DNA of 64,000 bases, from assembly GCA_043585095.1 (NCBI GenBank), contig CP121321.1, positions 2,356,001-2,420,000 on the forward strand, read 5' to 3'. Source of the DNA: JANQIO01 sp043585095 (GTDB taxonomy: Bacteria > Pseudomonadota > Gammaproteobacteria > Pseudomonadales > Halieaceae). The notes under the pieces were generated by a model. It was not told where the DNA came from and ran no database searches. It worked only from the letters and a program-made list of their open reading frames with translations. Shown here piece after piece: positions 8,225 through 16,656 of the stretch. Numbering within the stretch: the first letter of the stretch is position 1; each line of letters starts with the position of its first letter. The position numbers were made by a program, and so were the translations under genes.

Positions 8225-11200
8225 TGCTGGCGGCTCTGATTCGCTTCGCACTGACCCAGCGGCTGTTCGTCGGTGTGATGGCCTTGTGCCTGCTAGTGGC
8301 GGGCATCCGCGCCTGGGTACAGATTCCCATTGATGCGTTTCCGGATATATCGCCGACGCAGGTGAAGATCATTCTTAAAGCACCCGGTATGACGGCGGAA
8401 GAGATAGAGCGTCGGGTCACAAGGCCGATTGAGACCGAGTTACTGGGCATTCCCCGCCAGGCCATATTGCGCTCCACCACCAAGTATGCAATCAGCGATA
8501 TCACTCTGGATTTCGAGACTGGAACCGACATTTACTGGGCGCGGCAGCAGGTCAACGAGCGGCTAACCGCTGTTCGTGACCAACTGCCTGCCACTGTGTC
8601 TGGCGGCGTTGCGCCGATGAGTACCCCGCTGTCGGAGATGTTCATGTTCACGCTGGAAAATCCGAACCTGGATCTCATGCAGCGTCGGCAGCTGCTGGAC
8701 TGGGAGGTCAGGCCCGCCCTGCGTACCGTGCCCGGCGTCGCTGACGTGAACATTCTGGGCGGCTATGCCCGTACCTACAGCATCGGGCTTGATCCGGCAC
8801 GATTGACTCAATTGGGCCTGACTCTGGCGGACGTGCGGGCCGCCATTATTGCCAATAACCGTAACGTCGGTGTTGGGCGCATTACCCAGGGCAACGATGT
8901 GTTGGTGGTGCGCGCCGAAGGCCGTTTGGTCGCGCCGGCAGATTTGGATGACATCGTCGTCAACAGTAGTCGGGGTGACGCGCACCGGCTCGGCGATATC
9001 GCGGAGACAGGGATAGGCCACATGGCGCGCTACGGCGCGGTGACGGCTGACGGAGAAGAGACCGCTGAGGCGCTGGTAATCGCGCTTAAGAACAGCAATA
9101 CGGGAGCTGTTGTCAGCGGCGTGAAGGCCAGGCTGGCAGAGTTGGAGAATAGCTTACCGCCGGGCACCAGGCTTAATGTTTTCTACGATCGTGCTGGTCT
9201 GATCGATACCGCCATAGGCACGATATCCTCAGCTCTGGTCCAGGCGGTGATACTGGTTGTTGGCCTGCTCGCGCTGTTCATGGGTAACCTGCGTGCGGCG
9301 CTGGTGGTGTCCCTGTCCCTGCCGCTAGCGGCCTTAGCGACTTTTCTGCTGATGCGCGTATTCGGTTTATCAGCGAACCTGATGAGCCTGGGTGGCCTGG
9401 TCATTGCGATTGGCATGATCGTCGACTCATCGGTGGTCGTGGTTGAAAACACGGTATCGCGCCTGGATGAGGGCACGCGCCTGCCGCGACTGCATGTTAT
9501 CTATCGAGCCTGCAAGGACGTGGCCGTGCCGGTAGTATCCGGCACCCTGATTGTGCTGATCGTATTCTCCCCTTTGCTGATGCTTAAAGGCCTGGAAGGG
9601 AAGCTGTTCTCACCGGTGGCGCTGACCATTGTTTTCGCCATGCTGGCGGCACTGTTGATGGCCCTTACTATCATTCCGGTATTGGCCTCACTGCTGCTCA
9701 GCACAAAGGCTACCGGACTGCCGCGCTTCATGGAGCGACTCCAGACGCTTTACCGCGCCAGCCTGGCCAGGGTGCTGCAAGGCCCCACGGTACTCATCAC
9801 CACATTGAGCGGCTTGCTGCTGCTGAGCGCCGTGCTGTTTGTTTTTACTGGTAAGACCTTCATGCCGATCATGGACGAGGGCGACATCATCGTACAGTTG
9901 GAGAAATCTCCCACTATTTCTCTGGCCGCTTCGGTTGCCCTGGATAAAGAGGTTGAGCTCGCCCTACTGAAGGCAGTGCCGGAGATCCGCCAAATAGTTG
10001 CGCGCACGGGCTCCGATGAGCTCGGCCTGGATCCCATGGGCCTCAACGAAACCGACATCTTCATGGAGCTGGCGCCGGAGGAAGAGTGGGAGGCAGCGGA
10101 CAAACAAGCGATAGAAGCCCGTATCCGGGAAGTATTGATGGGCTTCCCCGGCATCAGCTTTGGTTTCACCCAACCGATACAGATGCGCATCTCGGAAATG
10201 CTTACCGGCAGCACCGGAGATGTATCAATCAAGATATTCGGTGAGAACCTTGATGAACTGGCTCGACTGGTACATCGCACTACCGAAGCAGTGCGCGATG
10301 TAGAAGGCGCGGTGGATGTGCGCGCTGCAGTCACCGAGGGCAGCCTGTTCCTGGCGGTGCGGGCGCGCAGCGAAATAGCCGCCGCCAACGGCCTGACCAC
10401 CGAGGCACTGTCAGACTGGCTAAAGACCCAGCTGGACGGTCTCATCGTGTCAGAAATCATTGAGGGTCGGCGACGCACCCCCGTGGTGCTAGTCACTGCC
10501 CCACAGGATCTCTCGCGGCCTGGAAGCGCATTGGCGCTTGGCCAGGCCGCGGTGGTGCTGCCGGATGGCAGCGCGGCAAGCCTGAACGATGTCGCGGTTC
10601 TCGAGTACCTTGAAGGCCCGCTGCGCATCCAACGCGAGCAGGGCAATCGGTTTGGCGCGGTTACGGTGAATGTTGAGGGGCGCGATGTTGTGGGCTTCGT
10701 GGAAGAACTATCCGCTACCCTGCAGGAACTTGTACCGCTACCGCCAGGCTACCGGGTGCAATTTGGCGGGGAGTTCGAAAACCAGCAGCGCGCGACGGGT
10801 GACTTGCTGTTGCTGATACCGGCCGCTCTATTGCTGATACTGATTATCCTGTTCACAACCTTCCGCTCTCTCACGCTCGCGGGGCTGATTCTTGGCAACA
10901 TTCCCTTCGCCCTGATGGGTGGCGTAATCGCTCTGTTTGCCAGCGGGGAGTACCTGTCGGTACCCGCGTCGGTCGGGCTGATCGCCTTGCTAGGGGTTGC
11001 GGTGCTGAACGGCGTAGTAATGCTCAGCTACTTTGAGCAAATGCGCAGCGCCAGCGTCGCGGTGTCAGATCGTGTGCTGGACGGAGCCGTCAGACGCCTT
11101 CGGCCGATCCTGATGACCGCCACCACGGCGATGTTTGGCCTGGCCCCACTGGTGTTTGCTACCGGCCCCGGCGCCGAGGTGCAACGGCCGCTGGCAATTG

Positions 11201-11286
11201 TCGTCATCGGCGGCCTGCTGACCTCGACGCTCACCACACTGTATCTACTGCCTGTTCTCTATCAATACACGGAGCGCCCAAAATGA
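8224..11286 (+). CDS. Heavy-metal-efflux-type RND transporter (CzcA/CusA family)
   Basis: The product is 1020 residues, the normal size for an HME-RND inner-membrane proton/substrate antiporter. The N-terminus carries IPIDAFPDISPTQV, the hallmark of the CzcA/CusA branch. Two blocks of hydrophobic helices (about 335-490 and 850-1015) bracket two periplasmic porter regions. The proton-relay helix around residue 400 reads AIGMIVDSSVVVVEN. As remembered from the families, this resembles the AIGxxVD pattern of CusA (monovalent Cu/Ag) more than the DFGxIVD pattern of CzcA (Zn/Co/Cd), which would hint at monovalent metal, but this is not decisive. FMPIMDEGDI opens the second porter half as expected. 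It is coupled to the adaptor upstream (TAATG) and to the DUF3240 gene downstream (ATGA). Confidence 0.93.
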   Translation: MLAALIRFALTQRLFVGVMALCLLVAGIRAWVQIPIDAFPDISPTQVKIILKAPGMTAEEIERRVTRPIETELLGIPRQAILRSTTKYAISDITLDFETGTDIYWARQQVNERLTAVRDQLPATVSGGVAPMSTPLSEMFMFTLENPNLDLMQRRQLLDWEVRPALRTVPGVADVNILGGYARTYSIGLDPARLTQLGLTLADVRAAIIANNRNVGVGRITQGNDVLVVRAEGRLVAPADLDDIVVNSSRGDAHRLGDIAETGIGHMARYGAVTADGEETAEALVIALKNSNTGAVVSGVKARLAELENSLPPGTRLNVFYDRAGLIDTAIGTISSALVQAVILVVGLLALFMGNLRAALVVSLSLPLAALATFLLMRVFGLSANLMSLGGLVIAIGMIVDSSVVVVENTVSRLDEGTRLPRLHVIYRACKDVAVPVVSGTLIVLIVFSPLLMLKGLEGKLFSPVALTIVFAMLAALLMALTIIPVLASLLLSTKATGLPRFMERLQTLYRASLARVLQGPTVLITTLSGLLLLSAVLFVFTGKTFMPIMDEGDIIVQLEKSPTISLAASVALDKEVELALLKAVPEIRQIVARTGSDELGLDPMGLNETDIFMELAPEEEWEAADKQAIEARIREVLMGFPGISFGFTQPIQMRISEMLTGSTGDVSIKIFGENLDELARLVHRTTEAVRDVEGAVDVRAAVTEGSLFLAVRARSEIAAANGLTTEALSDWLKTQLDGLIVSEIIEGRRRTPVVLVTAPQDLSRPGSALALGQAAVVLPDGSAASLNDVAVLEYLEGPLRIQREQGNRFGAVTVNVEGRDVVGFVEELSATLQELVPLPPGYRVQFGGEFENQQRATGDLLLLIPAALLLILIILFTTFRSLTLAGLILGNIPFALMGGVIALFASGEYLSVPASVGLIALLGVAVLNGVVMLSYFEQMRSASVAVSDRVLDGAVRRLRPILMTATTAMFGLAPLVFATGPGAEVQRPLAIVVIGGLLTSTLTTLYLLPVLYQYTERPK

Positions 11287-11597
11287 GTGATTCACAGGTA
11301 TTTGTAATGATGGCCCCGGACTCGCGGCGCGAAGACATCATCGACGCTCTTATGTCGCTTGACGCCATCAGTGGATTCACGCTCACCTCGGCCATGGGTT
11401 TCAGCGCCGAGCACAGCCACTTCAACCTGCGTGAGCAGGTCGAAGGCTGTCGTGCCTTCACGCGCTTTGAAGTGATATTCGAGTCGCAGTCGCTCGAGTC
11501 GCTCCTGGATGCGCTTTCTGTGGCTGCGGGCTCGGACTCGTTGCGCTACTGGATCATTGACGCGCCCCAGTGCGGACACTTACCAGCTGTGCAGTGA
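11283..11597 (+). CDS. DUF3240 family small protein, PII-like fold expected
   Basis: The product is 104 residues, overlapping the RND pump gene by ATGA. It matches what is known of DUF3240: a short ferredoxin-like protein regularly encoded at the 3-prime end of CzcA-type operons. Recognisable positions are an N-terminal strand with FVMMAPDSRREDIIDAL, a GFTLTSAMGFSAEHSH segment, LREQVEGCRAFTRFEVIF, and a YWIIDAPQCGHL ending. The role is not established; a PII-like sensor or regulator of the pump has been suggested by fold similarity. His, Cys and Met residues are present but no clear metal site is obvious. The TGA stop lies inside a 16-bp palindrome. Confidence 0.85.
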   Translation: MSDSQVFVMMAPDSRREDIIDALMSLDAISGFTLTSAMGFSAEHSHFNLREQVEGCRAFTRFEVIFESQSLESLLDALSVAAGSDSLRYWIIDAPQCGHLPAVQ

Positions 11598-11610
11598 CCT
11601 GATCAGGTCA
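11595..11610. terminator. 16-bp perfect palindrome between convergent genes
   Basis: TGACCTGATCAGGTCA is self-complementary over 16 bases. It includes the TGA stop of the DUF3240 gene and ends 5 bases before the stop of the convergent SulP gene. In RNA it would form a 6-bp stem with a GATC loop from either strand. It may act as a two-way terminator, although neither side has a T-run. Confidence 0.4.
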
Positions 11611-11614
11611 GGTC

Positions 11615-13366
11615 TCAGGAGGCCTGGCTGGCGAGCTTCAGGTGGGGACTGCGGGCTTTTCGTGACAGCGATTCAATCGCCTGATGCTGGGTGAGAAAAA
11701 CCTCGCCGCTCAACTTCTCAAAAAAGTCGGTGCGCTTGAGGCAGTCCATCACCGGACCCTTCACCTCGCTGAAGTGCAGGCGCACGCCCGCTTCGATGAG
11801 CCGGTCATTGACCGATTCCAGGCTTTCCAGCGCACTCAGGTCAATCGCATTCACTGCCGGACACATAAGCACAACATCGGTAACGCCAGGGTTTTCTGCG
11901 ACCAGCCTGTAAATAGCATCCTCGATGTAGGTGGCGTTGGCGAAGTAGAGACTCTCATCGACGCGCAGCGACAGAATATTGTCGTGGGTTACAACCTCGT
12001 GGCGTTCAATGTTGCGAAAGTGTTCGGTGCCGGGAACCTCCCCTACCACCGCCATATGAGGTCGCGAGGTTTCGTAGAGGTGCAGCAGGATGGATGCCGC
12101 CACACCACACAATACCCCCATCTCCACGCCTTGTATGAGCGTGATACCAATGGTCATGGCGATCGCAATAAAGTCTGCGCGGGCGTAGCGCCAGGCCCTG
12201 GCCAGGTGAGAAAAGTCGATCAACTGCCACACAGCCACAATGATGACAGCCGCCAGGGTTGCGTTCGGCAAGTAATAGAGAAATGGCGTAAGGAACATCG
12301 CGGCCAGCGCAATACCGCCCGCGGCAAAAAGTCCCGCCGCCGGCGTAACCGCACCGGCATCGAAGTTCACCACCGATCGGGAGAAACCACCCGTGACAGG
12401 GAAACCGCCTGACACCGACGAAGCCAGATTGGCCGCTCCCAGGCCGATAAGCTCCTGGTTCGCATCAATCCGCTGGCGCCGTTTCGCTGCCAGGGTTTTG
12501 CCGACGGATACGGATTCCACGTAACCGATAATCGAGATCAGCAGCGCGCTATCCAGTAATTCCAGCCACAGGGCAGGATCGAAGACCGGCAGCGACAGCG
12601 CCGGCAGCCCACTCGGCACGCTACCGACCAGCGCGACACCACGATCGGCCAGTGACAGGCTCCAGGCCAGCAAGGACGTCAGTATGACCACAACGACCGG
12701 ACTGGATTTGCACACAAAATCAGACAGCCGCGGTGACAGCCCCAGTCGGGACAGTGCCGGCTTGAGGCGGTACCGCGCCAGCAGCAGTATCGCTATCGCG
12801 AGACCACCCAGCGCCAGCGTAACGCTATTGGTGTCGGTTATGCCGCGGGCCAGTGAGTTTCCCAGCACCAGTAGGTTGTCGCCGTGGGCATCCACACCCA
12901 GCAGGTGCCGTAATTGCCCTACCGCGATAATGATCCCCGAGGCGGTGATGAACCCGGCAACCACCGGGTGGGACAGGAAGTTGACCAGAAAGCCGAAACG
13001 CAACAGACCCATCGCCACCAGCATAAGCCCGGACAGCATCGCCAGCGCCACACTGGCGGACACATAGTCGGCCCCGGTGCGTGATACCACATCGCCCACA
13101 GCGGTGGCCGTCATCAGCGAAATCACGGCAACCGGCCCCACCGACAGGGTGCGGCTAGTGCCAAACAGCGCATAGGCCACCAACGGCAGGATGGTAGCGT
13201 ACAAACCCATCTCCGCCGGTACACCTGCCAACAGAGCATAGGCCAGGGACTGGGGGATCAGCATGACAGTGACGATCAGCGCGGCGATGAGATCCCCGCC
13301 CAGGTCGCTGCGCCGGTAGTCGGGCAGCCAGGTCAGGCAGGGTAATGCTTTCGCCAGTGCGTTCAC
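11615..13366 (-). CDS. SulP-family anion permease with STAS domain
   Basis: The product is 583 residues. About 10-12 hydrophobic helices fill residues 20-430, with the family's N-terminal LPDYRRSDLGGDLIAALIV and the LIPQSLAYALLAG segment (the SulP signature). A cytoplasmic STAS domain lies at about 440-560 (LRVDESLYFANATY and LMCPAVNAIDLSALESL). SulP proteins move sulfate, bicarbonate or other oxyanions. The start is GTG, only 4 bases after the stop of the DUF442-SQR gene, so it belongs to the sulfide-oxidation operon. That context suggests export of sulfite, sulfate or thiosulfate made by the neighbouring enzymes (inference), though inward sulfate transport cannot be excluded. Confidence 0.93.
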   Translation of the reverse strand: MNALAKALPCLTWLPDYRRSDLGGDLIAALIVTVMLIPQSLAYALLAGVPAEMGLYATILPLVAYALFGTSRTLSVGPVAVISLMTATAVGDVVSRTGADYVSASVALAMLSGLMLVAMGLLRFGFLVNFLSHPVVAGFITASGIIIAVGQLRHLLGVDAHGDNLLVLGNSLARGITDTNSVTLALGGLAIAILLLARYRLKPALSRLGLSPRLSDFVCKSSPVVVVILTSLLAWSLSLADRGVALVGSVPSGLPALSLPVFDPALWLELLDSALLISIIGYVESVSVGKTLAAKRRQRIDANQELIGLGAANLASSVSGGFPVTGGFSRSVVNFDAGAVTPAAGLFAAGGIALAAMFLTPFLYYLPNATLAAVIIVAVWQLIDFSHLARAWRYARADFIAIAMTIGITLIQGVEMGVLCGVAASILLHLYETSRPHMAVVGEVPGTEHFRNIERHEVVTHDNILSLRVDESLYFANATYIEDAIYRLVAENPGVTDVVLMCPAVNAIDLSALESLESVNDRLIEAGVRLHFSEVKGPVMDCLKRTDFFEKLSGEVFLTQHQAIESLSRKARSPHLKLASQAS

Positions 13367-13370
13367 GAAA

Positions 13371-15044
13371 TCAGGCCGTCGGCAGGGTATTCTCGGGCTG
13401 CGCCATCCACTCGCGGCCCTTGAGCATCGCCTTCCAGTACACGGGTGGCAGGATCTTTTCCTTCAGCAACCACGCAAGGCTGGAGGGGCGCGTGCCGTTA
13501 ATCACCCAGTTGGGGAAGCTGGGAAGCAGCTTGCCGCCGTAGCCAAACTCTGCTAGCACGATCTTGCCGCGCTCCACAGTTAGCGGACAGGAACCGTAGC
13601 CGTTGTAGTGACAGATGTCAGTGACCCGGCCAAGATCCTGCAGCAGGTTGTTGGCAACCACCGGCGCCTGCATGCGCGCAGCCGCCGCAGTCTTGGCGTT
13701 GGGCGCGTTCATTGCATCCCCCAGCGCCCAGATGTTTTCAAAGCGCTTGTGACGCAGGGTGTTCTGGTCCACATCAATCCAGCCGGCCTCATCGGCCAGC
13801 GGGCTGGCCGACACGAAGTCCGGTGCGCACTGTGGCGGTGCCACGTGGATCATGTCGAACTCGCGGGTCACGGTCTGGGTATTGCCGTCACTGTCGGTGA
13901 GCTCGAACCAGGCCTTCTTCGCGGAGCCGTCGACGCGCGTGAGTCGGTGGTTGAACTTGAGGTCTGCCTGGTAGCGCTCCACATATTCCATGAGCGCGGG
14001 CACGTAGTCCTTGACCCCGAACAACACGCCGCCGGCGTTGTAGAACTCCACGTCGATGTTATCGAGCCGGCCCTGGCGCAGCCAGTAGTCACAGGACAGG
14101 TACAGTGCTTTCTGGGGTGCACCGGCACACTTGATGGGCATAGGCGGTTGGGTGAATAACGCCCTGCCACCCGCCAGATTCTGTACCAGTTCCCAGGTAT
14201 ACGGGGCCAAGTCGAAGCGGTAGTTGGACGTCACGCCGTTGTGACCCAGGGTGTCCGCAAGACCCTCCACCGCCTGCCAGTTCAGCTTGATACCGGGCGC
14301 AACCACCAGCCTGCGGTAGGACAATCGCCGGCAGTTTTCCAACACCAGCTGATTCTGCTCAGGCTCAAACGCCATCACGGCTTCCTTGATCCACGCCACG
14401 CCATCGGGAATCAGTGACGCCATGGTTTTGACCGTGTGATTGGCATCGAACACGCCGGCGCCCACCAGCGTCCAGCCCGGTTGGTAGTAGTGCACTTCTG
14501 CGGGATCCACAATGGCGATATCGAGACTGTCATCCCGGGCGCGCAGGCTGGCGGCCGCGGCGATACCACCTGCGCCTCCCCCCACGATCAGCACGTCCCA
14601 GGTGCGGTTGTCGGCACCCGCCGGGTTTTCGCCTGCCAATTTTCGAACCAATCCACTCATGTCGAAGCCCAGGGCGTCTGCCTTGTGAACGATCAGATCC
14701 GCCTCCACACCGCGGCGCGCTTCCGCCATGGACCACAGGGTCATCGAACGATTGCCCGTGCGACAAAAGGCCAACACCGGTGCAGGCAAGGTTTCCAGCT
14801 CCAGCGCGAAATCCGATGCATCGAACTCACTGACCTTGCCGCTGACGACGGGCAGATAGCGAACCTCCAGACCAGCCTGGACGGCCGCCTGCTTGAGCTC
14901 GGTGATAGTCGGCTGGTCGGAGCCCTCCCCATCGGGTCGGTTGCAAATGATCGACTTGAAGCCCGCTGCTGCCACCGCGGGCAAGTCCTCCGCCGTGAGC
15001 TGTCCGCTGACGGCAAAGCCCTCGTTAACCTGTTTGATATCCAT
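13371..15044 (-). CDS. Fusion of DUF442 phosphatase-like/rhodanese-like domain with sulfide:quinone oxidoreductase
   Basis: The product is 557 residues. Residues 1-110 form a DUF442 (Blh N-terminal-like) domain with a phosphatase-type loop FCRTGNRS (Cys94, Arg99). From about 148 onward there is an FAD/NAD-binding oxidoreductase with the GGGAGG nucleotide loop (155-160). It resembles eukaryotic-type SQR: Cys306 in IKCAGAPQK and Cys486 in GYGSCPL occupy the places of the two redox cysteines, about 180 residues apart. Expected reaction: oxidation of sulfide to a persulfide with electrons passed to quinone, at the inner membrane face. The DUF442 part may handle the sulfane sulfur (inference). ATG start with GAGGAG upstream; it sits between the persulfide dioxygenase and SulP genes. 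Confidence 0.93.
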   Translation of the reverse strand: MDIKQVNEGFAVSGQLTAEDLPAVAAAGFKSIICNRPDGEGSDQPTITELKQAAVQAGLEVRYLPVVSGKVSEFDASDFALELETLPAPVLAFCRTGNRSMTLWSMAEARRGVEADLIVHKADALGFDMSGLVRKLAGENPAGADNRTWDVLIVGGGAGGIAAAASLRARDDSLDIAIVDPAEVHYYQPGWTLVGAGVFDANHTVKTMASLIPDGVAWIKEAVMAFEPEQNQLVLENCRRLSYRRLVVAPGIKLNWQAVEGLADTLGHNGVTSNYRFDLAPYTWELVQNLAGGRALFTQPPMPIKCAGAPQKALYLSCDYWLRQGRLDNIDVEFYNAGGVLFGVKDYVPALMEYVERYQADLKFNHRLTRVDGSAKKAWFELTDSDGNTQTVTREFDMIHVAPPQCAPDFVSASPLADEAGWIDVDQNTLRHKRFENIWALGDAMNAPNAKTAAAARMQAPVVANNLLQDLGRVTDICHYNGYGSCPLTVERGKIVLAEFGYGGKLLPSFPNWVINGTRPSSLAWLLKEKILPPVYWKAMLKGREWMAQPENTLPTA

Positions 15045-15060
15045 GGCGCGCGCTCCTCGC

Positions 15061-15960
15061 CTACTTAAATGCGTTGATGGGAAGCTTTAGGAACACCTGG
15101 CCAGTATCTTCTGCCGGGGGCAAGTGTCCTGCGCGCATATTCACCTGCAGCGAGGGCAGTATCAGTTGCGGCATGCCCAGCGTCTTGTCTCGCGCCTTGC
15201 GCATGGAGGTAAAGCTGGCCTCATCCACGCCATCGCCGACATGAATGTTGCTGCGACGCTCCTCCCCTACTGTTGTCTCGTGCTGGTATTCCCTGCCGCC
15301 GGGCGCGTAGTCATGGCACATGAACAGGCGGGTTTCGTCCGGCAGGCTGAGCAGGCGCTGGATGGAGGTATAAAGGGTGTGCGCATCGCCTCCGGGAAAG
15401 TCGACGCGTGCGGTACCGCCGTCGGGCATGAAGATGGTGTCACCCACAAAGGCACTGTTGCCGATGATATAAGTCATGCAGGCAGGCGTGTGCCCCGGTG
15501 TGTGCCACGCCATGCACTCGAGCTCACCGATTGAGAAGCTGTCGTTGTCGGCGAGCAGGCGGTCAAACTGCGAACCATCACGCTGGAACTCCGTGCCCTC
15601 GTTAAAAATTTTGCCGAAGGTTTCCTGGACCACAGTGATGTTGCTGCCTATGGCCAGCTTGCCGCCCAGGCGCTCCTGAATGTAGGGCGCCGCGGACAGG
15701 TGATCAGCGTGCACGTGGGTTTCCAGGATCCACTCCAACGTCAGCGCATTGTCACGCACATAGGCAATAATCTCGTCAGCACTGTCGAAGCTGATGGCTC
15801 CCGAGGGCTGGTCGAAGTTCATCACGGAATCCACGATGGCGCACCGGGACGTCGAGGTATCGCTTACCACGTAGGAATAGGTATTGGTCTGCTCGTCAAA
15901 AAAAACTTTTACCGCAGGGACCTGCTCAAGCAGTGCGGACACGGATTCGGGGGCGGTCAT
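15061..15960 (-). CDS. ETHE1/Blh-type persulfide dioxygenase (MBL-fold)
   Basis: The product is 299 residues from the ATG at 15960, which has CAGGAG upstream; an upstream in-frame start would add about 20 residues with no ribosome binding site. The metallo-beta-lactamase fold is shown by THVHADH (His82, His84, Asp86, His87), WHTPGHTPACM, VGDTIFMPDGGTARVDFPGG and the late FMCHDY. This set matches the glyoxalase-II-like persulfide dioxygenase group, with a mononuclear iron site, which oxidises glutathione persulfide to sulfite. It is first in an operon with the DUF442-SQR fusion and SulP, so the three would convert sulfide to persulfide to sulfite and then move the anion. The start of the next gene's ribosome binding site overlaps its end. 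Confidence 0.93.
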   Translation of the reverse strand: MTAPESVSALLEQVPAVKVFFDEQTNTYSYVVSDTSTSRCAIVDSVMNFDQPSGAISFDSADEIIAYVRDNALTLEWILETHVHADHLSAAPYIQERLGGKLAIGSNITVVQETFGKIFNEGTEFQRDGSQFDRLLADNDSFSIGELECMAWHTPGHTPACMTYIIGNSAFVGDTIFMPDGGTARVDFPGGDAHTLYTSIQRLLSLPDETRLFMCHDYAPGGREYQHETTVGEERRSNIHVGDGVDEASFTSMRKARDKTLGMPQLILPSLQVNMRAGHLPPAEDTGQVFLKLPINAFK

Positions 15961-16009
15961 AGAAGATCTCCTGATCATCAAGCTATATACACACAATAGT
16001 ACACTTTTG

Positions 16010-16037
16010 GTTATATGCATAGATTATTTTGTTATAT
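16010..16037 (-). promoter_or_regulatory. AT-rich control region of the sulfide operon with spaced direct repeats
   Basis: GTTATAT occurs at 16010-16016 and again at 16031-16037, start points 21 bases apart (two helical turns), in an AT-rich stretch 50-77 bases upstream of the persulfide dioxygenase start. Such an arrangement fits a regulator bound on one face of the DNA. Sulfide operons of this type are commonly controlled by ArsR-type BigR/SqrR repressors or FisR, but no such gene is in the window. No convincing -35/-10 pair was found. Confidence 0.4.
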
Positions 16038-16187
16038 AAGGCTGCGGTTGAAGCCCCGTGCCGGCCATGCGGAGACAGCCCACGGCCCAACCCGCTTCAC
16101 GTGAGACACAGATAAGTGCATCGAACGGTGGAAAGTCTTATGTGTTCGGCGTACCACTCTCGACCCGATTTTCACTCTAATTCCTAT

Positions 16188-16213
16188 TGCAAACAGCACA
16201 TGCAAACAGCACA
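16188..16213. repeat. Perfect 13-bp tandem duplication
   Basis: TGCAAACAGCACA occurs twice back to back in noncoding DNA between the sulfide operon and the RAYT remnant. It looks like a simple slippage duplication. Confidence 0.7.
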
Positions 16214-16237
16214 CCAATGCTTTACCAGAGCAATCAA

Positions 16238-16460
16238 GGGGTCAGACTCCTGGATCTATTTTGCTTGCCTGAGACCGTCGATCTCCTCCCCACATGTTTG
16301 ACTCAATGTTCCTCTCGGCGACATCCCAAATTTCTTCTTGAATCGATCAACGCCGAGCACCCGGCCTTATTCGTTCATTCACGAATCTCCAGCAGCAGAT
16401 CCTCGTCAATCTCCCGCTCGAACAAACTTCGTTGCACCACACGGACTTTGCGTAGGGTTA
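16238..16460 (-). pseudogene. C-terminal remnant of a RAYT (IS200-like REP-associated) transposase ending in a GGGTCAGA repeat
   Basis: Read on the minus strand, the segment 16460-16376 gives RKVRVVQRSLFEREIDEDLL and then EIRE before a TGA. The next codons read TNKA, and one base over the frame continues VLGVDRFKKKFG to a stop at about 16262. This follows the tail of REP-associated tyrosine transposases (LFxxELDxxLLxEIRxATNxxxVLGxxRF). So the relic holds one in-frame stop and one 1-base deletion. It ends beside GGGGTCAGAC at 16238-16247, the core of the dispersed repeat found elsewhere in this window. The catalytic His-x-His and Tyr parts are absent. The rest of the roughly 600-base gap (16038-16656) shows no gene. 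Confidence 0.65.
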
Positions 16461-16656
16461 TTCGTGCCCGACATCCCAAAAGTCATAACTAGTTAACAAA
16501 ACGCGCTCTGCTCCAGTTGTACTATTAGTCACTAACTTTGTGAGCACGGCCGCGTTCTGCCTAATCCAGCGCCATTTAGTAAAGCGCAGCTTTGTTCACA
16601 CAATCGACAAGCAGTGGTTATTACCGCCGCATCATGTGTTTAAAAGGAGCAGTACC

